Below, one piece after another: positions 14,926-24,256 of a stretch of 64,000 bases of DNA; within the stretch, counting starts at the first letter, position 1; each line of letters opens with the position of its first letter. The stretch is from Vreelandella arcis (lineage in GTDB: Bacteria; Pseudomonadota; Gammaproteobacteria; Pseudomonadales; Halomonadaceae). Location of the stretch: the NCBI RefSeq assembly GCF_900103865.1, contig NZ_FNII01000007.1:62001-126000 (forward strand), read 5' to 3'. The position numbers and the translations under genes are program-made. Under the pieces are notes generated by a model. That model searched no databases. It was not told the DNA's origin and was given only the letters and a program-made list of their open reading frames with translations.

Positions 14926-17900
14926 AGCTGAATACCTCATCCTGGGGGATTCGCAACCCTATTCCGGTCGTTCTGCTCTTCATCCTATTGACCTTCTGGG
15001 GGCTCATCTCCTTCCGAGGCTTGTTTATTCAGGACTTGCCGGATGTGCAGCTGCCCCTCGTGGAGGTATCCGCCTCGTTGCCGGGGGCGGCCCCCGCCTT
15101 AATGGAGAACGAGGTTGCCCGCAAGATCGAGGACTCCATCGCTACCGTCTCCGGCGTCAAAAATATCTCTACAACGCTGACGGATGGCAATGCCGATATT
15201 GCTATCGAATTCAGGCTGGAAAAGTCCTTGCAAGAGGCTCTTGAGGATGTGCGCGACGCTGTTGCCCGCATCCGCTCGGATCTACCCGCTGACCTGAGTG
15301 ATCCAGTGATTCGGAAGGGTGAGTTTTTCAGTGAGCCGATTGTACGCTACGCGGTGACCTCCTCCGATCTAGATGATGAGGCACTCTCCTGGTTCGTAGA
15401 TGACAAAATGACCAAGGCCGTCTTGTCGGTGCCGGGCGTTGGCTCGGTTCGGCGTATCGGCGGGGTCGATCGCGAAGTCCGCGTGGCATTGGATCCGGAT
15501 CGCCTGCTGGCGATGAACACGACAGCGCTGGATATCTCACGCCAGCTGCGCCAGGCGCAGTTGGAGGCGCCCGGTGGGCGTGTGGATGTTGGCGGAGCCG
15601 AACAGGCCGTGCGCATCATCGCCAACGCTGAATCCGCAGCCGAGCTGGCGACGATGGAGCTGGCACTCAGCGACGGTCGCCGTATTCGCCTTGATGAGGT
15701 GGCGACGGTTACCGATACCGTGGCCGAGCGGCGCTCAATTGCATTGCTTGATGGCGTGCCCGTCGTCGGCGTTGAGATGACCCGTGCCGAGGGGTACGGC
15801 GAGGTGGATGTGGCCGAGGACGTGCAGTCTGCGCTCGCGGAGTTGCAGGTGCAATATCCCCACGTCGAGATCGAAGAAGCCTTCAATTTCGTTGGGCCGG
15901 TGCTGGAGAACTATCAAGGCTCCTTGCACATGCTATTCGAGGGCATGGCGCTGGCGGTGCTGGTGGTGTTCTGCTTCCTGCGCAATTGGCGGGCCACACT
16001 GATTGCGGCGGTTACGCTTCCGCTGTCGATCATCCCCACCTTCGCTTTCATGCACCTGATGGGCTTCTCGCTCAATGTGGTGACGTTGCTGGCGCTCTCG
16101 CTGGTGATCGGGGTGCTGGTGGATGATGCCATTGTCGAGATTGAGAATATCGAACGGCACCTGCTGATGGGCAAGCCCCCGCGCCGGGCCGCCATGGATG
16201 CGGCGGCGGAAATTGGCCTGGCCGTTGTCGCCACTACCTTTACATTGATTGCCGTTTTTCTGCCCACGGCCTTTATGAGCGGCACCGTCGGGCAATTCTT
16301 CGTTCAGTTCGGTTGGACGGCCTCGGTAGCGGTGCTGTTCTCGCTGCTGGTGGCGCGCCTGCTGACGCCTATGCTGGCTGCGTATTTGCTGCGCAAACCC
16401 CAACATCCCTCGCGCGATCCAACGTGGATTAGCTACTACTTGATCGTTGCTAACGGGTGCCTGCGCCACCGTAAGACAACGCTCCTCACGGCAGCGGCCT
16501 GCTTTGCAGGAGGTATCTGGCTGGCCTCGACCCTGCCGGGGACCTTCATACCTCCCGATGATAATTCCCAGACGCAGGCGACGCTCACCTTGCCGCCAGG
16601 TAGCACTTTTTCTGAAGCGGCGGCGCTTGCCGAGCAGGCACGCTCACGCCTGGTGACGCAACGGCATGTCGTTAGCGTCTTCGCGGCTGTCGGTGGGGGC
16701 TCTGGCAGCAGTGACTCTGATGTGACCTCGGTTGAGCTGACCGTTGGTTTGTCGGATCGCGCAACCCGCGCGGGCGTTACGCAGCAAGACATAGAGCAGC
16801 AGTTACGCGTTGCACTCGCCACACTTCCCGGCGTGCGAACTCGCGTAGGCGACGAGGGGGATGGCTATGAGTTGGTGCTCGCCGGTGAGGATAGCCGGGT
16901 GCTTGAACTGCATGCCCGCCAAGTCGAGCGGGAGATGCGCGCCATTCCCGGCATCGGCGCGGTGAGTTCGACGGCCAGCCTGGTCAGGCCTGAGCTCCTT
17001 GTACGCCCTGATTTTGCCCGCGCCGCCGACCTTGGGGTTTCGGCTCAGGCCATCGCCGATACGCTGCGCATCGCGACAGTGGGCGATAACGCTGAGGATC
17101 TTCCTAAGTTGAATGTTAGCTCGCGCCAGGTGCCGATAATGGTTCGGCTGGCGGATGCTGCACGGGAAGACATGGCAACCCTCAAACGCCTACCGGTTCC
17201 TGGTGCTAATGGGATGGTGCCGCTTGAGAGCGTGGCTTCCCTCGAATGGGGCAGCGGGCCTTCGGAAATCACCCGGCATGATCGTCTGCGCAACGTCAAT
17301 TTCGAGGTGAGCCTACAAGGGCAGCCTTTGGGAGAAATCGAACAGGCCGTGCAGGCACTGCCCAGTTTACGTCAGTTGCCACGCGGCGTGTTTCAGACAC
17401 CAGAAGGCGATGCAGAGGAAATGGAGGAGCTTGCCTCAAGCTTCGGGATTGCCATGCTGACCGGCGTGCTGTGTATCTATATGGTGCTGGTGCTGCTGCT
17501 CAAGGATTTCATGCAGCCGATCACCATTCTGGTGGCTCTTGTGCTCTCCATCCCCGGGGCTTTCCTGGCGCTGTTCCTCACGCAGACGCCCGTGTCGCTG
17601 CCTGCCATGATCGGATTGATCATGCTGATGGGCATCGCCACCAAGAACTCAATCCTGTTGGTGGACTACATCATTATCGCCCGTCGGGTGCATGGGTTGG
17701 AGCGCGTGGACGCCATTCTTGATGCCTGCAAAAAACGTGTCCGGCCCATCGTGATGACCACCATTGCCATGGGGGCGGGCATGATGCCGATCGCCCTAGG
17801 ATGGGCGGGCGATCCCAGCTTCCGGGCTCCCATGGCCTTTGTGGTCATTGGTGGGCTGATCACCTCGACGCTATTGAGCCTGTTGGTTATTCCCGTTGTT

Positions 17901-17984
17901 TACAGTGGCATTGATGATTTTGTGAACTGCCTGCGCCGATTGATTCCGAGCCAGAGCGAGAAAAAAACGGCTGGGGTTGAATAA
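14922..17984 (+). CDS. RND-family inner-membrane efflux transporter
   Basis: A 1020-residue proton antiporter with the twelve-helix, two-large-loop RND plan. The proton-relay residues are visible: the Asp pair in VLVDDAIVEIENIE (TM4) and the Lys in MGIATKNSILLVDY (TM10). The N-terminus (NTSSWGIRNPIPVVLLFILL) resembles the MexK/MdtB-like and uncharacterised HAE1 branch. It forms a two-gene operon with the adaptor. Expression is probably set by the divergent two-component system. Substrates are unknown. Confidence 0.94.
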   Translation: MKLNTSSWGIRNPIPVVLLFILLTFWGLISFRGLFIQDLPDVQLPLVEVSASLPGAAPALMENEVARKIEDSIATVSGVKNISTTLTDGNADIAIEFRLEKSLQEALEDVRDAVARIRSDLPADLSDPVIRKGEFFSEPIVRYAVTSSDLDDEALSWFVDDKMTKAVLSVPGVGSVRRIGGVDREVRVALDPDRLLAMNTTALDISRQLRQAQLEAPGGRVDVGGAEQAVRIIANAESAAELATMELALSDGRRIRLDEVATVTDTVAERRSIALLDGVPVVGVEMTRAEGYGEVDVAEDVQSALAELQVQYPHVEIEEAFNFVGPVLENYQGSLHMLFEGMALAVLVVFCFLRNWRATLIAAVTLPLSIIPTFAFMHLMGFSLNVVTLLALSLVIGVLVDDAIVEIENIERHLLMGKPPRRAAMDAAAEIGLAVVATTFTLIAVFLPTAFMSGTVGQFFVQFGWTASVAVLFSLLVARLLTPMLAAYLLRKPQHPSRDPTWISYYLIVANGCLRHRKTTLLTAAACFAGGIWLASTLPGTFIPPDDNSQTQATLTLPPGSTFSEAAALAEQARSRLVTQRHVVSVFAAVGGGSGSSDSDVTSVELTVGLSDRATRAGVTQQDIEQQLRVALATLPGVRTRVGDEGDGYELVLAGEDSRVLELHARQVEREMRAIPGIGAVSSTASLVRPELLVRPDFARAADLGVSAQAIADTLRIATVGDNAEDLPKLNVSSRQVPIMVRLADAAREDMATLKRLPVPGANGMVPLESVASLEWGSGPSEITRHDRLRNVNFEVSLQGQPLGEIEQAVQALPSLRQLPRGVFQTPEGDAEEMEELASSFGIAMLTGVLCIYMVLVLLLKDFMQPITILVALVLSIPGAFLALFLTQTPVSLPAMIGLIMLMGIATKNSILLVDYIIIARRVHGLERVDAILDACKKRVRPIVMTTIAMGAGMMPIALGWAGDPSFRAPMAFVVIGGLITSTLLSLLVIPVVYSGIDDFVNCLRRLIPSQSEKKTAGVE

Positions 17985-18030
17985 CATGGGGTTCTAGCAA
18001 GGAAGGCAACTCTTGCGATCAGGAAGAGAC

Positions 18031-18056
18031 AAGATGCCATTAGTTTATGGCATCTT
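18031..18056. terminator. hairpin after the RND operon
   Basis: AAGATGCCAT-TAGTTT-ATGGCATCTT makes a 10-bp perfect stem between the convergent RND and SDR genes. There is no long T-tract, so it may be a weak terminator or an RNA-stabilising hairpin. Confidence 0.6.
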
Positions 18057-18114
18057 GAACTTTCGCATTTAGCTGTAAGAGACAATGTTTCCACTGCTTG
18101 CTAGACAACGCACA

Positions 18115-18951
18115 TCAGCTTGGCTCACCCCTATCCGCAGATAACGCTACCTCCTTGTACGTTTCAAGCGACTCAAGCCGCTCTTTAAGCGCATGGCTAA
18201 TGGAGTCATAGGCAGTGCTGCCTAACGTAAGGCGTAGTGGTGGGTTCGACATATCCGTTATGTTAATGATGGCATCAACGGTGTTGCCTGCATCGCCTTT
18301 AATGGCCAAGTCTCCTGACGCCAGTGCCCTACGTAGCTCGCCTGCTGGGGTATCTTCATAGATCGGCGTCGTGGGTGTGCGATCCAGTCCTTCAGCAAAG
18401 TGGGTCGCGGTGGGCCCCGGCTCGGCGATAATGAAATCAATCCCGAAAGGTGCGACTTCTTTCGCCACGGATTCGACGAACCCCTCGATGCCCCACTTCG
18501 TAGCGTGATAAAGGCTGAAGCTTGGATAGGCGATCTGACCGCCCTCTGACGATACCTGAACGATGCGGCCGCCCCCTTGTTCGCGTAGATGCGGAAGTAC
18601 AGCACGCAGGAACTGGATGGAGCCAGTAAGGTTAGTCGCGATTTGCCGCTCAATCTGTTCATCGCTGGCTTCTTCGGCAGCGCCAAAGAGTCCATACCCC
18701 GCATTGCTGACGACCACATCGATTCGACCGAGTTTTGCGAATGCTTGTGAAACGGCATCTCTCATCGTCGGTGTATCTGTCACGTCGAAGGTCAGTATCT
18801 GCAAGCGATCACCATGCAAGGCGAGTAAGTCGTCCAGAGAACCCTTGCGGCGTAGCGTTGCTATAACGCGATCGCCGCGTTCCAGTAGCCGTTCAGTGAG
18901 TAGTCGGCCGAGGCCGGTGGATGTGCCTGTGATAAGCCAGGTTTTAGCCAT
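18115..18951 (-). CDS. short-chain dehydrogenase/reductase
   Basis: A 278-residue classical SDR. It has the nucleotide-binding TGTSTGLGRLLTE glycine motif at residues 8-20, DVTD around 56, NAGYG around 85, the catalytic Ser in VSSEGG, and YHATKWG with the catalytic Tyr and Lys. The carbonyl substrate is unknown. GGAGAG precedes its ATG. It is divergent from the LysR gene at 19061, with an operator-like palindrome in the 109-bp gap, so that LysR protein is its likely regulator. Confidence 0.9.
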   Translation of the reverse strand: MAKTWLITGTSTGLGRLLTERLLERGDRVIATLRRKGSLDDLLALHGDRLQILTFDVTDTPTMRDAVSQAFAKLGRIDVVVSNAGYGLFGAAEEASDEQIERQIATNLTGSIQFLRAVLPHLREQGGGRIVQVSSEGGQIAYPSFSLYHATKWGIEGFVESVAKEVAPFGIDFIIAEPGPTATHFAEGLDRTPTTPIYEDTPAGELRRALASGDLAIKGDAGNTVDAIINITDMSNPPLRLTLGSTAYDSISHALKERLESLETYKEVALSADRGEPS

Positions 18952-19042
18952 GAGATCTCTCCTAAGTCATTCATCACGTGTTGCAAGACAAAGGCTAGGG
19001 CAGTAATACTGATAAGAGAATACTCATCAATTGGAATGAGGA

Positions 19043-19059
19043 GGTGAAAATTATTCACC
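19043..19059. promoter_or_regulatory. palindrome in the SDR/LysR divergent gap
   Basis: GGTGAA-AATTA-TTCACC is a six-base-arm inverted repeat ending one base before the LysR start codon at 19061. The spacing resembles a LysR-type T-N11-A operator, and its position fits autorepression plus control of the SDR gene. Confidence 0.5.
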
Positions 19060-19060
19060 A

Positions 19061-19954
19061 ATGAGCAAGCCAACGTTCACCGACCTCAAGGCGTTTCAGG
19101 CCGTGGCGGAACATCGCAGCTTTCGCCGTGCAGCCGACCTGATGGGCGTCAGCCGCTCTTCACTCAGCCATACCATGCGCACGCTTGAACAACGATTGGG
19201 TACCCGGCTGCTGCACCGAACCACACGCAGTGTCTCGCTGACCGAGAGCGGCGAGCAGTTGCTCTTGCGGCTGAGTCCGCTATTGAGTGACTTGGAAGCG
19301 ATCCTGGAGGATGCTTCCAGCGCCGAAGGAAAGATCACGGGACGGTTGCGTATCAATGGCAGCGAAGGGGCCGTGCGGCTGTTACTGCAAACCGTGGTAC
19401 CGCGTTTTCTCGCCCTTCATGATGACGTTGAGCTTGATCTCGTGGCCGAGGGGCGGCTGGTTGATATCGTCGAGCAGGGGTTTGATGCAGGCGTAAGGCT
19501 GAGAGAGGCGGTTCCCCAGGATATGATTGCCATCCCTGTGGGTACTGAGCTGCGTTTTCTTGCCGTTGCCTCTCCTGACTATCTACGTGGCCGTGTGGCG
19601 CCAAAGACACCGGACGACCTGGCCTTTCACCAGTGTATAAAGCAAAGGCTGCCGAGCGGTAAGCTCTACCGCTGGGAGTTTCAGCAGCACGGCCAGGACA
19701 TGGCGGTTGATGTTCCAGGTGCGTTGACCTTGGACAGTAGCCAACTAATGGTGGAGGCCTCAGTCGATGGTTTGGGCATCGCCTACGTGCCAGAGTCATA
19801 TGCACTCGCCTATTTGAAGGATGGGAGGCTGGTCACCGTGCTCGAGGAGTGGTGCCCCCGCATCCCTGGGCTGTGTCTTTACTACCCCAATAACCGTCGT
19901 GTACCGCCCAGCCTGCGGGCGTTTATCGATCTGTTGCGAGAGTTGCGAACTTAG
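19061..19954 (+). CDS. LysR-family transcriptional regulator
   Basis: A 297-residue full-length LysR protein. The winged helix (residues about 5-65) contains RRAADLMGVSRSSLSHTMRT and LLHRTTRSVSLTESG; the effector domain occupies about 90-297. It is transcribed away from the SDR gene, the arrangement typical of a regulator and its target. GAGGAGG lies 17 bases before the ATG, a longer spacing than usual, so another initiation signal may operate. Confidence 0.92.
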   Translation: MSKPTFTDLKAFQAVAEHRSFRRAADLMGVSRSSLSHTMRTLEQRLGTRLLHRTTRSVSLTESGEQLLLRLSPLLSDLEAILEDASSAEGKITGRLRINGSEGAVRLLLQTVVPRFLALHDDVELDLVAEGRLVDIVEQGFDAGVRLREAVPQDMIAIPVGTELRFLAVASPDYLRGRVAPKTPDDLAFHQCIKQRLPSGKLYRWEFQQHGQDMAVDVPGALTLDSSQLMVEASVDGLGIAYVPESYALAYLKDGRLVTVLEEWCPRIPGLCLYYPNNRRVPPSLRAFIDLLRELRT

Positions 19955-20099
19955 TCTCTATTAGCGCACCCCAATTTGAATAAGCGCAACGAACGCCTGG
20001 GCTGCTTCAGCGTGGAGTGTCAGGAGCGGTAACGCTGCCTCGTTATTATCTATGTATTGCCAATAACCCCACTATTAGGTGACTTACCTCTTGTGCTGA

Positions 20100-21248
20100 C
20101 TAGATGGCTTTTGGGGCCGGCTGGGGTATGGCGCTGCCGGCCCTTGCCAGCCCCGCGGTCAAGGCAAGGCATGCAAAGCCCAGCACGGCGTAGTCGGGTG
20201 ACAGCCGATCCATCAAAAAGCCAAAGAGTGGGGCGCCAGCCGTCTGGCCGATCGCGATGGTCAGGAAGCCGATCATCAGACCTGTGGCGGGCCGGTCGGG
20301 CAATGCCGTGACGCCCCATACCAGATAGGCACCTGTCACCATGATGTAAGCCGCGCCGAACAGCATTCCGCCGACGATTGCCAGTAGGGGAGTGGTGGCG
20401 CTGGTACCAACCAAAAGAATGCCTGCTGCCAATGCCCCCAGAAAAAGCCAATGCACCCGGTCGAGCCCGAAGCGCGCCACTAGTGTGCCTGCGCCAGCTC
20501 CCGCAATACCGGATGTACCGATGGCGACCCAAAGCAGCCCTGCGCCGGTATTGCCCCAGCCAAGCTGCAGCGCGACGAGTTTGCCGCCAAAAGACCAAAT
20601 AGCGGTGCTGGACGCGCCCATCAAAAAAGCAGCGGCGATCAAGCGCATAATAACGCTGTTAAAGGGGGGCAAGCCGCCCGAGACCTGGGTCGCCTTGGTG
20701 CCGCCTGGTACGCTAAGCGCGGCAACTACCGCCATCACAAAAGCGGTCACGGCAAAACAAGCGAAAGCCAGCCGCCATTGACCTCCCATCAGTAACGCGA
20801 CCGGCCCTGAAAGCACCACACCGGCACTCGTTCCGGCATTAATGATCGTGTTGGTGGCACTTTGCCGATCACGTCGCACGGCAGTGGCCACCGCTGCCGC
20901 CATGGGCGGCGATGCTAGCCCCGTACTTGAGCCTGCCAGCATGACCGCGCTGGCGAGCAATAGGGGGGAGGGCGCCATGGCGATGCCTGCCATGCCGACT
21001 GCCGCGACCAGTGCCGCGCCAATAGCGACGGCGCGGGCGCCGATTCGTTCGGTCAGGTACGCTGACAAAATGATGGCGAGACAGTAGCCCAGAAAAGCCC
21101 CGCCCGATATGAAGCCACTCAAGGTGGACGTGAGAGCAAGGTCAGTATCGATCTGGGGCAGAAAGAGCCCGAAGGCGAAGCGTGCAAAGCCATAGCACAC
21201 TGCAATCAGTCCAAACCCCGCCGCACCGAGGTACACGCTGGGACTCAT
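20100..21248 (-). CDS. MFS transporter, YbfB/YjiJ-like
   Basis: A 382-residue twelve-helix permease. Its first helix (GLIAVCYGFARFAFGLFLPQ) is characteristic of the YbfB/YjiJ group, and it has LTERIGARAVAIGAA after TM2. The substrate is unknown; many relatives with a TetR neighbour are exporters. Its start overlaps the stop of the TetR gene by four bases, so both are one operon, presumably repressed through the palindrome at 21780. Confidence 0.88.
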   Translation of the reverse strand: MSPSVYLGAAGFGLIAVCYGFARFAFGLFLPQIDTDLALTSTLSGFISGGAFLGYCLAIILSAYLTERIGARAVAIGAALVAAVGMAGIAMAPSPLLLASAVMLAGSSTGLASPPMAAAVATAVRRDRQSATNTIINAGTSAGVVLSGPVALLMGGQWRLAFACFAVTAFVMAVVAALSVPGGTKATQVSGGLPPFNSVIMRLIAAAFLMGASSTAIWSFGGKLVALQLGWGNTGAGLLWVAIGTSGIAGAGAGTLVARFGLDRVHWLFLGALAAGILLVGTSATTPLLAIVGGMLFGAAYIMVTGAYLVWGVTALPDRPATGLMIGFLTIAIGQTAGAPLFGFLMDRLSPDYAVLGFACLALTAGLARAGSAIPQPAPKAI

Positions 21249-21772
21249 GATCTTGCCTGCTTGAGCAGTGCTGATGCGGCTTTGTGTGCCGAGACTACCG
21301 CCTTGGGGCCACGGTAAATCGCGGCCGCGGTGGCGCCTTCGTACAGGATAAGGATCTGCTCGGCGAGTTCCGGCATCGCCTGGCCATCGGTTTCTATCGC
21401 GACAATGTCCTGGATCTTGTCATAAAGCCTTGCCTTGTGAGCCAGTACGGCTTCAGTGATTGCCGGTATGTCTCCGCCGGTTTCGCCGTAGGCACGCAGA
21501 AAAAGGCATCCTCTTGCGCTCTCGCTCCTTATCCATTCTTCCAGCGCGTCGAAGAGTGCATCAACGCTGCCCACTTCGATGTGTGGCTGGAACCGTCGAT
21601 GGCGCTCTTTAAGCACCTCCGTTATCAGCGCCGTTTTACTACCCGCATGCTTGTAGAGCGTTCGGCTCGACATGCCAGCCGCCTTGGTTAGCTTGTCCAT
21701 CCCGGTGGCGGTAAAGCCGTGCCGGTCGAAAAGCTGCTCTGCTGCCGAAATAAGCTTTGTTTTGGTATCCAT
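21245..21772 (-). CDS. TetR/AcrR-family repressor
   Basis: A 175-residue regulator with an N-terminal TetR helix-turn-helix (LISAAEQLFDRHGFTATGMD, then KAAGMSSRTLYKHAGSKTAL) and a helical ligand domain resembling TetR_C-type QacR/YcdC folds. It is the first gene of an operon with the MFS transporter. A perfect eight-base-arm inverted repeat lies eight bases upstream of its ATG and is the obvious autoregulatory operator. Confidence 0.92.
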   Translation of the reverse strand: MDTKTKLISAAEQLFDRHGFTATGMDKLTKAAGMSSRTLYKHAGSKTALITEVLKERHRRFQPHIEVGSVDALFDALEEWIRSESARGCLFLRAYGETGGDIPAITEAVLAHKARLYDKIQDIVAIETDGQAMPELAEQILILYEGATAAAIYRGPKAVVSAHKAASALLKQARS

Positions 21773-21779
21773 GCGAGCA

Positions 21780-21801
21780 ATGTAAAACGATCATTTTACA
21801 T
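21780..21801 (-). promoter_or_regulatory. TetR operator palindrome
   Basis: ATGTAAAA-CGATCA-TTTTACAT is a perfect 8+6+8 inverted repeat immediately upstream of the TetR start codon. The size and place match TetR-family operators. Binding by the adjacent regulator is inferred. Confidence 0.75.
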
Positions 21802-21839
21802 CGTCAATTGTTATCTACTCGTACTGAAATACGAAGAAC

Positions 21840-22583
21840 TCACATCTTGTTGAGCATCTCCACCACTTCATCGAAGTGGCCGTCACGCTCCGCCCAGCGC
21901 AGGAAGTTGACGTTTTCCACCAGGATTTCCCTGGGCGTGGGCTTTTCTTGGAACAGCGTCATGACCTCTTCCATATAGTCATTAAGCGGCATATAGCCTT
22001 CGCGGGTCGACTGCCCAGGTGTCAGCTCCGTTTGTACCGCCGGTGGGGCCAGCTCGATAAGCTCGACCTTGCCCTTGAGCTGCTCGCGAAGCGAAATCGT
22101 ATAGGAGTGAATGGCCGCCTTGGTGGCGTTGTAGGTAGGCGTGCCACTCAACGGCACAAACGCCAACCCTGAGGATACGTTCACGATCGTCGCGTCTGAC
22201 TGGCTTACCAAGTGGTCGGTCAGTGCGTTGGTTAGCCGGATAGGCCCAAGCAGGTTGGTGACGACCGTTTGTTCGGCATCTGTGATGTCATGGGTGCTGG
22301 TCAAGTCCTCGCGGCGCATGATGCCTGCATTGTTGATCAGCACGTTAAGGCGGGGATGCTCGGCGATGACACGTTCAGCAAAGGGCGTAATCGCTTGCGG
22401 ATCCTCTACATCGACGACCATGGCGTGCATATTTTGCTGGCCCGCAATGGTTTCCTCCAGCTTTTCCCTGCGCCGACCGGCGACGATTACGGTGTTGCCA
22501 AGCGCATGGAAGCGAAGCGCAAGCTCACGGCCAATGCCTGATCCACCGCCGGTAATGAGCATGGTGTTTCCTGATGTTTTCAC
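21840..22583 (-). CDS. SDR oxidoreductase, DltE-like
   Basis: A 247-residue short-chain dehydrogenase starting VKTSGNTMLITGGGSGIGRE, the pattern of DltE-type proteins. It shows TGGGSGIG, NNAGIMRRED, the Ser in NVSSG and YNATKAAIHSY with the catalytic Tyr/Lys. I chose the GTG at 22583, because GGAGGG lies six bases upstream; that Shine-Dalgarno would otherwise be inside the coding sequence of the ATG at 22598. The substrate is unknown. It is divergent from the AraC gene at 22789, a likely regulator. Confidence 0.88.
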   Translation of the reverse strand: MKTSGNTMLITGGGSGIGRELALRFHALGNTVIVAGRRREKLEETIAGQQNMHAMVVDVEDPQAITPFAERVIAEHPRLNVLINNAGIMRREDLTSTHDITDAEQTVVTNLLGPIRLTNALTDHLVSQSDATIVNVSSGLAFVPLSGTPTYNATKAAIHSYTISLREQLKGKVELIELAPPAVQTELTPGQSTREGYMPLNDYMEEVMTLFQEKPTPREILVENVNFLRWAERDGHFDEVVEMLNKM

Positions 22584-22788
22584 TTTTAAACCCTCCATCA
22601 ATATGAATAACGCTGTGTGACTCAAGACCATTGAGGCGTCCGCGATAATGGTTGAGTCCTCCCAGTGTTAAGCATTTTCTGATGGTGGGGCTTGCCAAGC
22701 CTTGCGCAAAACTTGCCTGATCCTGCAGCTGTGGAAAAAACCTTTCTGAGGCATGCTAACGTTGATATGAGATGCTGGAGGAATGCGT

Positions 22789-23709
22789 ATGAACTCACTC
22801 AAACAGGCGGTTCAAACCTATGCCAATCACGATGGCTTGGTGATAACCCCATTGCCGGGGCTTAGCATGATGTGCGTCGAAACCCCCGCCGGTGATTTGC
22901 AGTCGATATACAAGCCGTTGGTTTGCCTGGTGTTACAGGGAGCAAAACGCATGGCGGTTGGGCACCAGAACCGAGTGGTAGCGGCCGGTGAGTCGGCGAT
23001 TGTGAGCGCGGATATGCCGGTCGTCGGGCGGATTGTCCAAGCCAGCCAAAGTGAGCCCTATCTGGCCGTTGCGATTGACCTGGATAGAAGGATCTTGCGC
23101 GAGCTTACCGCCCACATGGGCAGCGTTCGTACCCAGCGCCCATCCGAGATGCAGACGCTATTCGCCGAAGACACCGAAGCCGAGTTGATTGACTGCGCAT
23201 CCCGGCTGATGAAGCTGCTGGATCGTCCCGAATCCGCGCCGCTTCTGCGCCCCGGCATCATGCAGGAGCTACATTATTGGCTGCTCTCGGGGCCTCACGG
23301 CAATGCACTGCGGGAGATTGCTGATCCGGATAGCTACGCAAGCCGCCTCGCCGCTGCTATCGAGATCCTCCGAGCTAACTACACGTCACGCGTGCCGGTG
23401 GAACAGTTGGCGACTGAGGCGGGCATGAGCCTTAGCTCGTTTCACAAGCATTTCAAGCACATGACGTCGCTAACGCCGGGCCAATACCAGCAGCGGCTGC
23501 GCTTGATCGAAGCGCGCCGCCTGATGCTTGACGAAGGTGTTACCGCGAGCAATGCCGCCTTTGAAGTAGGGTACGAAAGTGTCTCTCAGTTCACTCGCGA
23601 ATACGGCCGTCTTTTCAAATCGCCGCCGAAGCGTGACGCACTGCGCTTGCAGAAAACCATCGGGGCCGCCAGTAGAAGCGCCGCTCCGCCGAGACGGATA
23701 GGCGCTTGA
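22789..23709 (+). CDS. AraC-family regulator with AraC_N (cupin-like) domain
   Basis: A 306-residue regulator. The N-terminal domain (about 20-190) matches the AraC_N type often paired with dehydrogenases. The C-terminal double helix-turn-helix has VEQLATEAGMSLSSFHKHFK and AFEVGYESVSQFTREYGRLF. I chose the ATG at 22789: GGAGG at 22777-22781 is seven bases away, but only one base from the ATG at 22783. It is transcribed away from the DltE-like SDR, its probable target. Confidence 0.9.
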   Translation: MNSLKQAVQTYANHDGLVITPLPGLSMMCVETPAGDLQSIYKPLVCLVLQGAKRMAVGHQNRVVAAGESAIVSADMPVVGRIVQASQSEPYLAVAIDLDRRILRELTAHMGSVRTQRPSEMQTLFAEDTEAELIDCASRLMKLLDRPESAPLLRPGIMQELHYWLLSGPHGNALREIADPDSYASRLAAAIEILRANYTSRVPVEQLATEAGMSLSSFHKHFKHMTSLTPGQYQQRLRLIEARRLMLDEGVTASNAAFEVGYESVSQFTREYGRLFKSPPKRDALRLQKTIGAASRSAAPPRRIGA

Positions 23710-23722
23710 GGTACATGGCTGC

Positions 23723-24127
23723 TTACTCGGGTAGTTTGGCAATGACCTTGATTTCAAAATCAAAGCCCGCCAGCCAAGTGACGCCGACCGCTGTCCAGTT
23801 TGGGTAGGGTTTTTCCGGAAACGCGCGCGACTTGGCATCCATCACGGTGGCGAACTGGGCTTCCGGGTCGGTATGGAAGCTCGTCACATCGACGATATCG
23901 TCGAAGCTTGCCCCCGCTGCTGCCAGAACACTCTGCAGGTTATCGAAAGCAAGCTGCACCTGGGCGGCAAAGTCCGGCTCGGGCGAGCCGTCTTCACGAC
24001 TGCCGACCTGGCCCGACACAAACAGAAAGTCGCCCGAGCGGACGGCGGCGGAATAGGTGTTCTGCTCATAAAGCGCCTGGCGGCCCTTGGGGAAAACGAC
24101 GTCACGCTTAGCCATGTGAATCTCCAT
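23723..24127 (-). CDS. RidA-family protein
   Basis: A 134-residue YjgF/RidA protein with AVRSGDFLFVSGQVG near the N-terminus, AFDNLQSVLAAAG in the central helix and WTAVGVTWLAGFDFEIKVIA at the end. The canonical catalytic Arg is not in the usual place, so it may be a non-deaminase member. It is divergent from the LysR gene at 24257, with an inverted repeat between them, and converges on the AraC gene 14 bp away. Confidence 0.88.
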   Translation of the reverse strand: MEIHMAKRDVVFPKGRQALYEQNTYSAAVRSGDFLFVSGQVGSREDGSPEPDFAAQVQLAFDNLQSVLAAAGASFDDIVDVTSFHTDPEAQFATVMDAKSRAFPEKPYPNWTAVGVTWLAGFDFEIKVIAKLPE

Positions 24128-24213
24128 CTGTAGGTCGAGGTCGACCGGTTAGTTACGGTGATGTCACTTTAGGCCTGCATTCGTGGTGGATAAATGGCGA
24201 ATTTTGTTCAACA

Positions 24214-24234
24214 TTGTTTGTAGTTTTCAAACAA
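24214..24234. promoter_or_regulatory. LysR-type inverted repeat between ridA-like and LysR genes
   Basis: TTGTTTG-N7-CAAACAA at 24214-24234 is a perfect seven-base-arm repeat, 22 bp before the LysR ATG. Its geometry (T-N11-A type) and divergent context fit a LysR operator. Confidence 0.6.
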
Positions 24235-24256
24235 TCACGAGGTGCTTGGCACAACC